Shown here: piece by piece, positions 42,045 through 51,207 of the stretch
Layout of the letters: every line of letters begins with the position of its first letter
How positions within the stretch are numbered: the first letter of the stretch is position 1
Source: JAWPMV01 sp038527215
GTDB taxonomy: Bacteria > Bacteroidota > Bacteroidia > J057
Assembly: GCA_038527215.1 (NCBI GenBank)
Contig: JBCBGC010000002.1
Coordinates: 1 to 64,000 of the forward strand
Direction: 5' to 3'
DNA: 64,000 nt
Notes under the pieces: generated by a model
What the model saw: only the letters and a program-made list of their open reading frames with translations
What the model was told of the DNA's origin: nothing
The model's database searches: none
Position numbers and translations under genes: made by a program

Positions 42045-43949
42045 TCAGGCCTGATTCCGGATAAACTGTCGCAAGTCCTCGTCCTGCTTCAGCCCTAACT
42101 TCTTTTTGAGGCGGTAGCGGGCTTTATGAACGCTGTCCGCAGAAATATGGAGAATGGCGCTCATTTCCTGGGTGGAAAGATCCAGTTGAATCAGAGAGGC
42201 TAAGCGTAACTCGTGTTGGCTAAGCTTGCCCGCCCGGGCTACAAGGCGGGCTTCGAAATTGGGATGCACCTTATCAAAGTAGCGCTTGAATTGTTGCCAC
42301 TCCTGATCCGTCTGTTGGTCGACTTTCAGCAGGGCCTGCAATTCCTTCCAGGCTGGAGGCAGTTCTTCCCCGGCCTGTTTCCCTTGTTCCAGGGTAGCCT
42401 TTACCTGGCTCAGCAATTCATTCTTTTGAATCATGTGCAAGGTGGCCGTACTTAATTCTCGTTCGCTGAACCGGATTTCTTGTTCGAAGGCCGCTTTTTC
42501 TGCCTGGTGCTTTTCCCGGTTTCTTTTATTTCTTTGCTGGAGAAAATAGGCGATCGCCAACAGGGCCATAGATATGCCCAGTATGCCTGCCCAAAGCAAG
42601 CGCCGATTGAGGCGTTCTATCTCAACCTGCGCCGCTAACTGCTGGCTTTTTTGTTGGGCTGCGGCCAGGGCCTGCTCCTTTTCCTGGGTTTGGTAACGGG
42701 TATGTAACTCATTTTGGTGGCGGGTACTAACCGTGTCAAAAAGATAGGATAAATAATCCGTGTAATATCGCCAGTAGAGCAAGGCATCTTCCGTTTTTCC
42801 AACCGCTTCACAGGCTTTGGCCATGACTTCATACAAGGAGAACATGCCCTCATCATATTTTTTTTCTTCGGCCCGTTTAAACGCTCCTTCCAACAACTCA
42901 TAGGCAGCCTGCGCTTCCCCTTTTTCCACCAGCATCCCCGCCCAATGTCCCTTTACCGCAGCCAATAAATCCTCGTCATTTTCTCGCTCGAATACCTCAG
43001 CAGCCTGGGCAAAATAAACCTGAGCAGAGTCATAGGCCTTTTCGCTTTGAAAGTACCGCCCTAAGTGCATCAGGTTTCGGCCATCCAGGGCGAAATCATA
43101 TTGTCTGGACAACGCCAGCCCTTTTTTCCCATACATCCCCACCGAGTCCCAGGTCTGCAGGTTCATATAGAGTTCCCCCATGTTGATATAAGCCTGGCAG
43201 AGAAAATAGGGGTCCTCCACCGATTGATAAGCCTCAATGGAAAGACGGTTATACTGCTCTGCCTCCTCGTACTTGCCTAGCTGCAATTGATTGCTGGCCA
43301 GGTGTTGATAGATCTCGGCTACCTTGGCCGTGTCAGCCTCTTCGGAGAAAAAGGTCAGGCTGAAGAGCAATTCTTCCAGAGCCAAATAACCCTTCCCGAG
43401 GTTTTGGTAGCACAGCCCCCTGAGCACCCGGTAAATGGCTTCTCTTCTGAGCGCTCCGATCTCCTGAACGACCTCAACCAAGGAATCGAGACTTGGCATG
43501 ACTTGAGAAATCCAGCCATTTTCGTATTGCAGGTTCAGGATGTTATATCGCAAATCGAGCAGATTGAACGTATCGCCGATGGACTCCAGATAAGGAGTGA
43601 CCTTCCCATAGTGCACAATGGCCATGCTATCGTCTCCTTTGACCCGATATCCATACGCCAAAAAATAACTTGACTGGGCGATGCCCCATTGGCTTCGGAT
43701 GGTCTCTGCCAGATCGTAGGCTTCCTGTAGTAGCTGCATGGCAGCCTCAGGATTTCGATCCAGTTCTTTCCCGGCCAGTTCTATCCTGCTGCGGATGCGG
43801 AGGGAATCATTGGGCAGTGCGTCCAGGTTCAGGCTGGCACGCAGAGAATCAACCGTACGGGTTAAGGGAGATTGCCCCATGAGGAAGGGACTGGAAAGGA
43901 GCAAGAGCAGGCAACAACCGTAGAAGGCGAAGGAGGTCCTGAAACTCAT
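42045..43949 (-). CDS. membrane-bound TPR sensor with LuxR-type DNA-binding domain
   Basis: A 634-residue protein: signal peptide (to FLMGQ), about ten TPR helical pairs (about 60-410), a coiled coil, one transmembrane helix (LLWAGILGISMALLAIAYFL, about 470), another coiled coil, and a C-terminal LuxR/GerE-like helix-turn-helix (SQHELRLASLIQLDLSTQEM, then ILHISADSVHKARYRLKKKL). The TPR part would lie in the periplasm and the DNA-binding part in the cytoplasm. Such one-piece regulators are common in this phylum. As the nearest upstream gene of the cytolysin-like gene it may control it; this is inference. Confidence 0.88.
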   Translation of the reverse strand: MSFRTSFAFYGCCLLLLLSSPFLMGQSPLTRTVDSLRASLNLDALPNDSLRIRSRIELAGKELDRNPEAAMQLLQEAYDLAETIRSQWGIAQSSYFLAYGYRVKGDDSMAIVHYGKVTPYLESIGDTFNLLDLRYNILNLQYENGWISQVMPSLDSLVEVVQEIGALRREAIYRVLRGLCYQNLGKGYLALEELLFSLTFFSEEADTAKVAEIYQHLASNQLQLGKYEEAEQYNRLSIEAYQSVEDPYFLCQAYINMGELYMNLQTWDSVGMYGKKGLALSRQYDFALDGRNLMHLGRYFQSEKAYDSAQVYFAQAAEVFERENDEDLLAAVKGHWAGMLVEKGEAQAAYELLEGAFKRAEEKKYDEGMFSLYEVMAKACEAVGKTEDALLYWRYYTDYLSYLFDTVSTRHQNELHTRYQTQEKEQALAAAQQKSQQLAAQVEIERLNRRLLWAGILGISMALLAIAYFLQQRNKRNREKHQAEKAAFEQEIRFSERELSTATLHMIQKNELLSQVKATLEQGKQAGEELPPAWKELQALLKVDQQTDQEWQQFKRYFDKVHPNFEARLVARAGKLSQHELRLASLIQLDLSTQEMSAILHISADSVHKARYRLKKKLGLKQDEDLRQFIRNQA

Positions 43950-44111
43950 CAGCGAGGGACTTTGTAGCGAGGAAGGTACGACAAATAATCGGATCAGGGT
44001 TCATGCCCTTATTCTGCTGGTTCATTCCGGGCGACTCCGGGTTCACTCCTTTCTGCAAAACTTAGCCCCCTAAAAGTGGGTATGTTTATATCACACAAGT
44101 CGTCCTAATCT

Positions 44112-44780
44112 ATGATGAATATGAAGTATCTGACAAACACAGCATCCTCCGCTTTCTTCCCAAAAGCGCTATTAGTTTTGACGCTTAGCTTTGGCTTCCT
44201 ATTTCAGAGCCAGGCTCAAAAACTGAAATTCGGTCCTCGTTTTGGAATCGCTTCCCCTTCTTTGAATATGCAAGACATTGATGATTGGCAGGATGTCGCC
44301 ATCAGTCTGCAAGACCAGACCCCGGAATATCAGGCAGGTTTATTTGCCCGCTTACAGTTAGGGGGTCTGTATATCCAACCGGAATTTTTGTTCTCTACTT
44401 CCTCCGCCAAGTTTCTGGTAGAAGACCTGATCGACGGAGGCAGCGAGATCATGCGCGAGCAATACTATAATGTAGAAATTCCTGTGATGGCAGGTCTGAA
44501 ACTTGGACCTTTCCGCGCCCAGGGTGGCCCGGTCTATCGCATGAACCTTGGAAACTCTTCTGATTTCTTTACCCGTGAAGGATTCGGTCGTAATTTCAAA
44601 GGCTCTGAAGTAGGCATCCAGGCAGGCATAGGTCTTGATCTTGGCAAAAAGATTGCCCTTGACCTAAAGTATGAACTGCCCATGGATGGTTCAGGAGATG
44701 AGATCAGCCTTTTTGGTCAAACGCATACCCTTTCTGACCGCGGAACCCATCTGGTAGCCAGCGTAGGCTTCTCCTTCTAA
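44112..44780 (+). CDS. outer-membrane beta-barrel protein (PorT-like)
   Basis: A 222-residue exported protein (signal to FQSQAQ). Alternating-hydrophobicity strands such as LKFGPRFGIASP, YIQPEFLFST and VEIPVMAGLKLGPFRAQGGP, with a terminal aromatic LVASVGFSF, identify an eight-stranded porin-family barrel of the PorT/outer membrane protein type. The function is structural or a binding role. It is divergent from the LuxR-TPR gene (162 bp between) and ends before a good terminator at 44837. Confidence 0.85.
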   Translation: MMNMKYLTNTASSAFFPKALLVLTLSFGFLFQSQAQKLKFGPRFGIASPSLNMQDIDDWQDVAISLQDQTPEYQAGLFARLQLGGLYIQPEFLFSTSSAKFLVEDLIDGGSEIMREQYYNVEIPVMAGLKLGPFRAQGGPVYRMNLGNSSDFFTREGFGRNFKGSEVGIQAGIGLDLGKKIALDLKYELPMDGSGDEISLFGQTHTLSDRGTHLVASVGFSF

Positions 44781-44836
44781 GGAACAAGCCCCTTTTACAA
44801 CAAACCAGTCTATACTAAACCTTCTCTATAATTTTA

Positions 44837-44862
44837 GGGTCGCCTCCCCGGCGGCCCTTTTC
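44837..44862 (+). terminator. intrinsic terminator after the barrel gene
   Basis: GGGTCGCC-TCCCC-GGCGGCCC (8 bp with one G-T pair) followed by TTTT. Located 57 bp after the stop. Confidence 0.75.
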
Positions 44863-44996
44863 CATTTATTGAATAAAAGTTTAAACTTTAAAGCAAATCG
44901 CCCTTGCAACTACCTAAGTATCAAGCAAAAAGCGAGCATACACCAAGGGGAAAGGTACAAATACTTAGGGGAAATATCGGGCAGTTCCGGAGGGGT

Positions 44997-45030
44997 AAAA
45001 AAAAACGAGGCTGTCCAACCGGACAGCCTC
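44997..45030 (-). terminator. intrinsic terminator after the HhH gene
   Basis: GAGGCTGTCC-AACC-GGACAGCCTC (10-bp perfect stem) followed on the minus strand by nine T. It ends transcription coming from the 45184 gene. The remaining DNA between this and the plus-strand terminator at 44837 shows nothing else. Confidence 0.85.
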
Positions 45031-45183
45031 AACAGCCATGAAAACGCCCTAAAACGGAATGGGAATTGTTCCCATTCATCAATTAAGACATACTATTCTA
45101 CTAAAAGTCACCGGGATATAATAGTTTTTTGCACTTTTTTTTTCGTTTCACCCGGAAACTTAGACGGATACTTAAGTATCCAC

Positions 45184-46584
45184 CTATTCTTTGGCGAATC
45201 CTGCCGCCTGACGCGCCCATTCATCCCGGCGAATCCGTCCAGGGAAAAATTCGATTACCTCGTTGACTTTGTCTTCGTCTTCGGGGGTAAACTTCGAAAT
45301 CTGTAGAAAGGTAAAGATGCCTATGCTATTCAATTTCTTCTCGATAAAAGGTCCGATGCCTTTGATCCGTTTGAGATCATCTTTATCCGCAGCCGTAGCT
45401 GTCCCGATTCTTCCGAAGTTTACTTCCTGAGCACGCAGTTTGATCCGCTCCAGGGTAGCGTCCTGTTTGGACGGAGCAGGTTTGGCCTTGGTTTCCATGT
45501 TCAGGAATCCCCGGGCCTGTGGTACCCACTGGTCTCGCTGGATGCGGCCTGGGAAAAATTCGATGGCGTCGGTTACATTCTCCTCATCCTCTTCCGTAAA
45601 ATTGGCAATTTGGCGGAAGGTGAGGATATCCAGAGCGTTGAGTTTTTTCTCGATAAAAGGCCCGATGCCTTTGATCTTTTTCAGATCTTGCTTGTCCTGG
45701 AAAGTAGCCGTACCGATGCGGCCCATATTCAGCTGACCCGCGCGTTTTTTTACCCGATCCAATACCGCCGTCTCCTCATCTTTACTCATGTTAGCTACCT
45801 GATCCAGTTCTCCTTTGAGAATGTTGTTGGCGCGGATCAGTCCATCTACTTTCGCGGCTAATTTGCGGGCATCTCCCAACTGGTCTTCCAGCTCAGCAAT
45901 CCGGGCTTCCAATGCGGCTGTATCCGCCGAGCCACCAGTTGCACCAGCAGAGCCCCCTGCAGCCGTTCCTCTATCTACTAAGAGATTGAGGCGATCTACT
46001 TCGCCTTTGAGGACGTTGTTGGCCTTCAACAAGCCGTCCGTTTTAGCAGCCAGTTCTTTGGCGGCATTCAGGTTACTGGTCAGGGTACTTACCTCGATGG
46101 CGAGCTTTTTCCCATGATCCCTCTCCCCTCTCAGGGCATCTTCCAGTCCGGTGGCCCGGGTTTCCAGGTCTTTGATCTGAACTACCTGGTTATCAATCAG
46201 GCCCAGCTTCTCTTCATGGATGGGCAGTAGGCCTTCATATTTTTGTCGGAAAGGCCTGATGAGCACGACTTCAGACTCCAGTTCAGTACGCTTGTTCTTA
46301 CAATCGTTGAGCAAGGCAAGCTGCTGCTCGTATTTCAGGTTGAGTTCTTTCCACTCCGTTTCCAGTTTACCGTATTTGCCTTCCAGGCCTTCATATTTGC
46401 CTAGCAGGACATTATAGCGGTTTTGTAAATCGTTGAATTCTCCGAGCTTCTGCTCGTATTTGGCCAGCAAGGACCGGTATCTCTGGCGCATCAGCAGCCA
46501 GGTAATGAGGGCGGTAAGAATGATGGTGCCGATCATGAAGATCAAAAAGGGCAGTCCATCTACCAAAAATCCATCCCAATTCAT
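45184..46584 (-). CDS. membrane-anchored coiled-coil protein with two helix-hairpin-helix modules
   Basis: A 466-residue protein: one N-terminal transmembrane helix (about 12-32), a long coiled coil (about 35-270) interrupted by a Gly/Ala-rich linker, and then two near-identical modules of about 85 residues (about 285-365 and 380-462). Each carries MGRIGTAT/FGRIGTAT, the helix-hairpin-helix signature KIKGIGPFIEKKLN or RIKGIGPFIEKKLN, and EFFPGRI. HhH modules of this type usually bind DNA or proteins without sequence specificity. No enzyme domain is present. It shares a short 43-bp gap with the OmpA gene and is probably in one unit with it. Possibly it links the membrane to DNA; the role is unknown. 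Confidence 0.8.
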   Translation of the reverse strand: MNWDGFLVDGLPFLIFMIGTIILTALITWLLMRQRYRSLLAKYEQKLGEFNDLQNRYNVLLGKYEGLEGKYGKLETEWKELNLKYEQQLALLNDCKNKRTELESEVVLIRPFRQKYEGLLPIHEEKLGLIDNQVVQIKDLETRATGLEDALRGERDHGKKLAIEVSTLTSNLNAAKELAAKTDGLLKANNVLKGEVDRLNLLVDRGTAAGGSAGATGGSADTAALEARIAELEDQLGDARKLAAKVDGLIRANNILKGELDQVANMSKDEETAVLDRVKKRAGQLNMGRIGTATFQDKQDLKKIKGIGPFIEKKLNALDILTFRQIANFTEEDEENVTDAIEFFPGRIQRDQWVPQARGFLNMETKAKPAPSKQDATLERIKLRAQEVNFGRIGTATAADKDDLKRIKGIGPFIEKKLNSIGIFTFLQISKFTPEDEDKVNEVIEFFPGRIRRDEWARQAAGFAKE

Positions 46585-46627
46585 GATATCTTATTATTTG
46601 GTGTTTCGTATAAAATGAAAGCAAAAG

Positions 46628-47635
46628 TTATTGGATGCTGATTTCTACCCGGCGGTTTTGGGCTTTACCCGCCTCGGTGTTGTTGGTAGCTATCGGATCA
46701 TCCTCACCCCGGGAACTCGTCTCGATTTGGCTTTCGTTCAGGCCAAACTGGGTGAAGTATTCTTTGATCGTATTGGCGCGATTCAGCCCCAGACGCATAT
46801 TGGTAGCATTGGTCGCATCGCTATCGGTATGCCCGACCATGAGCAACTTTTTATCCGGACTCTGATTCAGGTATTGAATCACCAGGGTAATGTAGTCGCG
46901 CAGCTCATCCGTCATGGGAAGATCATAGCTGGAAGACTCAAAATAAAGCCTCCGGCCTTCTGGTATAGCCAGCTCAACGGGCGCGGCTTCTTCCTCTGCT
47001 TCTCCCGCTCCATCGGCAGCCGTCGCGTCTGATCCTTCAGACTCAGCCTCCAACCCTTCTGTAGAAGCTTCGGCCTCTGCCATCAATTTGTCCAACAGGA
47101 TCAGTCGGACCCCTCCGGTGAGGGTATCGGTGGCATCGAAAAGATCAGCCGCCGGTTTTTCCTGATACAATTTGACAATTTGATTGGCGCGAGCGCCTTT
47201 CCCCATCAGGTATTGACTGACAAAGTTTGATCGAGCCAGGCCCATGTTCAAAAAGCCATCAGGCGAAAGCTCTTCTTCGGCGTAGTCAGCGGTAATCTGT
47301 AGTTCCCGTTCTGGGTTATTCGCCAGGAAAGACCCAAGAGAATCAAGGAGAGTTCCCACTGAAGCTGGGATGCGGGCTTGAGGATTGTCTTTGCCGAATC
47401 TAAAATTATCCGGCCCGGACAACCAGTCCTGGTCCTGATAGGAAATGCGGAAAGCCCGGGGATCGCGTCGCTCTGCTGACGCGTTATCGGTATCGGTATC
47501 GGTCGTTGGTGTGGCCGTGGCAGCATTTTCTGACTCACTTCCACAATGACCTTTAACCGGGCATGTCCAGTACCAGGTACCAAAACCCACCCATCCTACC
47601 AGCAACAAAATAAGTAGCGGAATGATTGGACGCAT
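46628..47635 (-). CDS. OmpA family peptidoglycan-binding protein
   Basis: A 335-residue protein: a single N-terminal membrane segment (about 4-23) followed by WTCPVKGHC, an acidic low-complexity linker, a middle OmpA-like or BON-like region, another acidic linker (about 190-225), and the C-terminal OmpA domain (about 230-335). That domain has LMVGHTDSDATNATNMRLGL and NRANTIKEYFTQFG, and ends with the usual AQNRRVEISI. It likely tethers the envelope to peptidoglycan. It precedes the coiled-coil/HhH gene by 43 bp. The Cys pair near the start is typical of this OmpA subgroup in Bacteroidota. Confidence 0.9.
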   Translation of the reverse strand: MRPIIPLLILLLVGWVGFGTWYWTCPVKGHCGSESENAATATPTTDTDTDNASAERRDPRAFRISYQDQDWLSGPDNFRFGKDNPQARIPASVGTLLDSLGSFLANNPERELQITADYAEEELSPDGFLNMGLARSNFVSQYLMGKGARANQIVKLYQEKPAADLFDATDTLTGGVRLILLDKLMAEAEASTEGLEAESEGSDATAADGAGEAEEEAAPVELAIPEGRRLYFESSSYDLPMTDELRDYITLVIQYLNQSPDKKLLMVGHTDSDATNATNMRLGLNRANTIKEYFTQFGLNESQIETSSRGEDDPIATNNTEAGKAQNRRVEISIQ

Positions 47636-47803
47636 GTAGGTGTATATTGATAAGTTAAAATATTCAAGTTTGAGATGTTATTGGTGGGGAGAAGTCACCG
47701 AAAACCTCCCTCAGCATAGGAAAATGGAAGGAAATCGTGGATTTCAGGCCCACCCTTTCTAAATTCAATATATTTACGTCTAAAATCAACCCCTTCAAAC
47801 CGA

Positions 47804-49567
47804 ATGATTAGCTACCAACTTTCCTTTCATCGCCCTGCAGAGCGGATTATCGAACTCAGTCTACAGGTTTCCCTCTCGCCTGGCACCTGGAAAGTATACC
47901 TGCCGCTCTGGCGGCCAGGAAGGTATGAGGCACAGCGTTATGACCTGAATTTTGCCGACCTCCACTTGGTAGAAGCAGCCTCTGTAGCCGCTCGTCTGGA
48001 AAAAACCACCACCCACACCTGGGAGCTGAATGTTAAGGAAGCGGGTACCTTCACCCTGGCTTATGCCTATTTTGCCACTACCCTGGATGCGGGTAGTTCC
48101 TACTTCGACCACGATTTTATTTATGTCAATGGGATCAACCTGTTTCTAGGCATTTCGGGGATGGAAGACGCGCCTTGCCAACTCCAGATGGAGTTGCCTG
48201 ATGACTATATTCTGGGAGGAGGGATGCCAGCCGGGACTGGAAGGTGGGAGTTTGACAGCTACCACACCCTGGTAGACACGCCTTTTCTGGCCAGCAAAAG
48301 CCTTCGTCATCACCAGTTTGAGGTTGAAGGGGTAGCTACACATCTGTGGTTCCAGGGAAACTGTCACCCTGATTTTGTCCAAATTGAAAAAGAATTTCGC
48401 TTATATACCGAGGCACAGATCCAGTTATTCGGTGAATTTCCCAAGCCCGATTATCACTATCTGTTTCTGATGCTCCCCTACCCCTATCGGCACGGCGTCG
48501 AGCATCACAATTCTACGGTGATTGTCATGGGGCCGGGTTCTCAACTCATGCGCAATCCCAGGATGTTCCAATCCTTTCTGGAAATCAGTTCGCATGAACT
48601 CTTCCATACCTGGAACGTCAAAGCCATCCGTCCAGCGGATATGTTCCCCTACCGCTATGAGGAACCCAATTACTCCCGCCTGCATTACGTTACCGAGGGA
48701 GTGACTACCTATTACGGTGATCTGATGTTGTGGAAGGGACGAAATTGGAACCTGGATCAATGGGTTTCCAGTATCAATGGTGAGCTACGCATGCATTACG
48801 GCATGGGAGGGCATCCTTTCGTCTCCCTTTCTGATGCAAGTTTTGATAGTTGGACCCGGGGATATAAAAAAGAAGGCTTCCCCAACCGCAGGATTTCCTT
48901 TTATACCAAAGGATATCTCGTAGCCATGCTGTTGGATCAGACCATCCGCAAGCTCACGGAGGGCCAACATTCGCTGGACGATGTCATCCACGCCATGTAT
49001 CACCACCTGGCCAAAGCAGGCAAAGCCTATACCGCAGAAACCTATCAGACATTGGCTGAAGTGGCCGCGGGGCAAAGTCTGAGCAGCTTTTTCGAACAAT
49101 ATATTCATGGTACCAGACCGCTGGAGGAGGCGCTGAAGGACATGGCTGATTTTTATGGCTTCACCCTGGGACACCTGCCGCTGGGGGAAGTCAGCCTGAG
49201 CCATTGGGGCATCAAAGGAGAATACACAGAGCAAGGGACCTTTGAGCTCAGAGAGATTCACCCAAACAGTCCCCTCACGGCTGCGGGGGTCGGCATAGGA
49301 GACGAACTCACGGCTATCAATGGACTACGCCTCAGGAAAAACCTCAATGAACAAATCGAATATAGCCTGAATCAATCCGAAACCAGCCTTCACTTTTACC
49401 ACCTGGACCAACTCAAAGAAGTAAGTTTCCCGACGCCGATGCAAGCCTTGGTCAAGGTGCCGCAATTTTTCATTCAGCATGCCATCAGCGAAGGGCAAAA
49501 AAACCGACGTCAGGCCTGGCAACAGGTGGCCGTAAAGCCGCTGGCTCCTATTTCACTCCATTCCTAA
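47804..49567 (+). CDS. M61 family aminopeptidase with PDZ domain
   Basis: A 587-residue glycyl aminopeptidase-like metalloenzyme. The zinc site is SSHELFHTWN (HExxH, about 266-270) with the third ligand in YVTEGVTTYYGDL. A C-terminal PDZ domain (about 475-550) has HPNSPLTAAGVGIGDELTAI. No signal peptide is seen (MISYQLSFHRP), so it is predicted to act in the cytoplasm. The start of rsgA is only 4 bp after its stop. Confidence 0.92.
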   Translation: MISYQLSFHRPAERIIELSLQVSLSPGTWKVYLPLWRPGRYEAQRYDLNFADLHLVEAASVAARLEKTTTHTWELNVKEAGTFTLAYAYFATTLDAGSSYFDHDFIYVNGINLFLGISGMEDAPCQLQMELPDDYILGGGMPAGTGRWEFDSYHTLVDTPFLASKSLRHHQFEVEGVATHLWFQGNCHPDFVQIEKEFRLYTEAQIQLFGEFPKPDYHYLFLMLPYPYRHGVEHHNSTVIVMGPGSQLMRNPRMFQSFLEISSHELFHTWNVKAIRPADMFPYRYEEPNYSRLHYVTEGVTTYYGDLMLWKGRNWNLDQWVSSINGELRMHYGMGGHPFVSLSDASFDSWTRGYKKEGFPNRRISFYTKGYLVAMLLDQTIRKLTEGQHSLDDVIHAMYHHLAKAGKAYTAETYQTLAEVAAGQSLSSFFEQYIHGTRPLEEALKDMADFYGFTLGHLPLGEVSLSHWGIKGEYTEQGTFELREIHPNSPLTAAGVGIGDELTAINGLRLRKNLNEQIEYSLNQSETSLHFYHLDQLKEVSFPTPMQALVKVPQFFIQHAISEGQKNRRQAWQQVAVKPLAPISLHS

Positions 49568-49571
49568 GTCC

Positions 49572-50543
49572 ATGGCTCGCAAAGCTCCTCGCATTGATCC
49601 TGCAACACTCACTGACGGTACGGTCATCCGCTCGGTAGGCTCCAGTCATCGGGTGCAGATTTCTTCCGGGGAAAGCTTTGATTGCATCGTGAGAGGGAAA
49701 TTTCGGATCAAAAATCTCAAAACCACCAATCCGGTAGCCGTGGGAGATGAGGTGCGCTTTCTCAAACCAGAAAAAGAAGATGAGCCGGGGGTGATTTATG
49801 AACTCCTTCCTCGTAAAAATTATATGCTCCGACAGGCCATCGGCCATCGGCACAAAGTACATATTCTCGCCGCCAATGTAGACCAGGCCATCCTGCTGTT
49901 TACCCTGAGTCAACCCGCTACCTCCTTTGGTTTTGCTGACCGCTTTTTGCTCACCACGGAGACCTACCACATTCCGACGGTCATCCTGATCAATAAAATC
50001 GATCTGCTTACCACGCCCGAGGAACTGGCGCAGTTAGCGGCAGTCAAGGAATTGTATGAAAAAATAGGTTATACGGTGTTAGCAGTCAGTGCTCATGAAG
50101 AACGCTATCAGGACGAAATCACCGCATTGTTGAAGGACAAAAGGAGTTTCATCGGCGGGCATTCCGGGTCAGGCAAGTCTACCCTGATCAATCTGGTCGA
50201 TCCCGACCTGGACATCAAAACATCAGCGGTTTCTGATTATACCCAGAAAGGAAAGCACACCACGGTCTACGCTGAAATGCACCCATTATCCATTGGTGGG
50301 TATATCATCGATACCCCTGGGATCAAAGAGTTGGGCGTGGTCAACCTGGAACAGCACGAAATCAGTCATTACTTTCCCGACATGCGGCTCCTTTTACCGG
50401 ATTGCCGCTTCAATGATTGCCTCCATATCAAGGAACCCGGCTGTGCCGTCCTGGCCGCCCTGGAAGCAGGAGAGTTTGCCCCTTCTCGCTACGAAAGTTA
50501 CCTCAAGATCATGAATGATGTAGGCGAAGAAAAGCGTTGGTAA
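49572..50543 (+). CDS. rsgA: ribosome small subunit-dependent GTPase A
   Basis: A 323-residue circularly permuted GTPase acting in late 30S maturation. OB-fold N-terminus (RVQISSGESFDCIVRGKF); the G motifs in permuted order are NKID (LINKIDLL), Walker A GGHSGSGKSTLIN (about 196-208) and DTPGIKELG. The C-terminal zinc motif is C-x4-C-x-H-x5-C in DCRFNDCLHIKEPGCAV. The length and order are normal. It follows the M61 peptidase by 4 bp and is probably co-transcribed; a short terminator follows. Confidence 0.95.
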   Translation: MARKAPRIDPATLTDGTVIRSVGSSHRVQISSGESFDCIVRGKFRIKNLKTTNPVAVGDEVRFLKPEKEDEPGVIYELLPRKNYMLRQAIGHRHKVHILAANVDQAILLFTLSQPATSFGFADRFLLTTETYHIPTVILINKIDLLTTPEELAQLAAVKELYEKIGYTVLAVSAHEERYQDEITALLKDKRSFIGGHSGSGKSTLINLVDPDLDIKTSAVSDYTQKGKHTTVYAEMHPLSIGGYIIDTPGIKELGVVNLEQHEISHYFPDMRLLLPDCRFNDCLHIKEPGCAVLAALEAGEFAPSRYESYLKIMNDVGEEKRW

Positions 50544-50565
50544 GGGAACTTCCGGTTCTCTTTTT
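50544..50565 (+). terminator. short terminator after rsgA
   Basis: GGGAAC-TTCCG-GTTCTC (6 bp with one G-T pair) then TTTTT. The T tract also forms the TTTG -33 box of the following gene, so the two signals share bases. Confidence 0.55.
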
Positions 50566-50593
50566 GCGTTTTCTCATCAGAGCCGTATTTTTG
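50563..50593 (+). promoter_or_regulatory. consensus Bacteroidota promoter for the HYC_CC_PP gene
   Basis: TTTG at 50563-50566, 19-nt spacer, TATTTTTG at 50586-50593. It is a full match to TTTG-N19-TAnnTTTG. The ATG at 50598 begins 4 bp after the -7 box, so the transcript may be leaderless or nearly so. Confidence 0.65.
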
Positions 50594-50597
50594 TAGT

Positions 50598-50975
50598 ATG
50601 CTAAAAAAGCTCTCTCATATAGGTTTGGCCACTCTGCTCATGGTATCTACCATGGGCTTAAGTATTCAGACCCATTATTGTCTGGGAAGCTTTCAATACG
50701 CCTCCTTGGCTTTCGACCTGGAGAATTGCTGCGGGGAAACCGGAGAGAATCCATACTCCTGCTGCGCCAACGTTATCACCCACTACCAGCTCGATGACGA
50801 TTTTCAGGTTTATGCAAGCCTGGACATTCTCCCCTTAAGTTTCATCCTGAACTTACCCCCTGAAGAGAAAGGAATTCTTTCCACAGATCTCTCAGGCCAA
50901 ACCTCCCTTCAGGACCATGCTCCTCCTCTTTTATCTCTCCCCTTGCCTGCCTTGCTGCAGGTGTGGCGGATATGA
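50598..50975 (+). CDS. HYC_CC_PP family protein
   Basis: A 125-residue exported protein named after its motifs, all visible here: HYC (THYCLG, about 26-28), CC pairs (ENCCGE and YSCCAN) and PP (HAPPLL). The signal peptide is about residues 1-22. The family is restricted to Bacteroidota and sits just ahead of CusA/CzcA-type heavy-metal efflux genes, as here (232 bp upstream of cusA). The cysteines and His suggest metal binding; no activity is known. Confidence 0.88.
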   Translation: MLKKLSHIGLATLLMVSTMGLSIQTHYCLGSFQYASLAFDLENCCGETGENPYSCCANVITHYQLDDDFQVYASLDILPLSFILNLPPEEKGILSTDLSGQTSLQDHAPPLLSLPLPALLQVWRI

Positions 50976-50990
50976 TGCTTCCCCTTTTAT

Positions 50991-51020
50991 GGGCCGCGAA
51001 TGCATGAATTAAGGACTAAT
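50991..51020. repeat. stray copy of the CCACGAATGC repeat
   Basis: GGGCCGCGAATGCATGAATT then AAGGACTAAT; 26 of 30 positions match the last unit of the array at 58217. It lies between the HYC_CC_PP gene and cusA. Confidence 0.7.
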
Positions 51021-51207
51021 CCAGCGCGATTCGTCTTCCGTTCGGGAATTCACGTCTAGAAAAACGGCTTTCCAGGAAACCAAACGGAAAGGCTCCTCAA
51101 AGAATGTATGGTGCCCAATCGACCTAGTCCAAAGGTTCCGCTTCCTTTTTTTCTTTAACAAGCACTCAGGGGATAAGAAATTTCACCTTAGAAAAGATGA
51201 TTTCATC

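Noticed and set aside
44000..44060. tRNA-like T-arm sequence GGTTCATTCC between the regulator and barrel genes
   Set aside because: No acceptor stem, D-arm or anticodon arm can be built around it.
44869..45306. 145-codon plus-strand frame downstream of the barrel gene
   Set aside because: It crosses a terminator hairpin and runs into the end of the HhH gene on the other strand; composition is not protein-like.
42000..49600. Reading the HhH-OmpA pair as a DNA-uptake or conjugation system
   Set aside because: No pilus, relaxase or ComEC-type gene is nearby; HhH modules alone are not enough.
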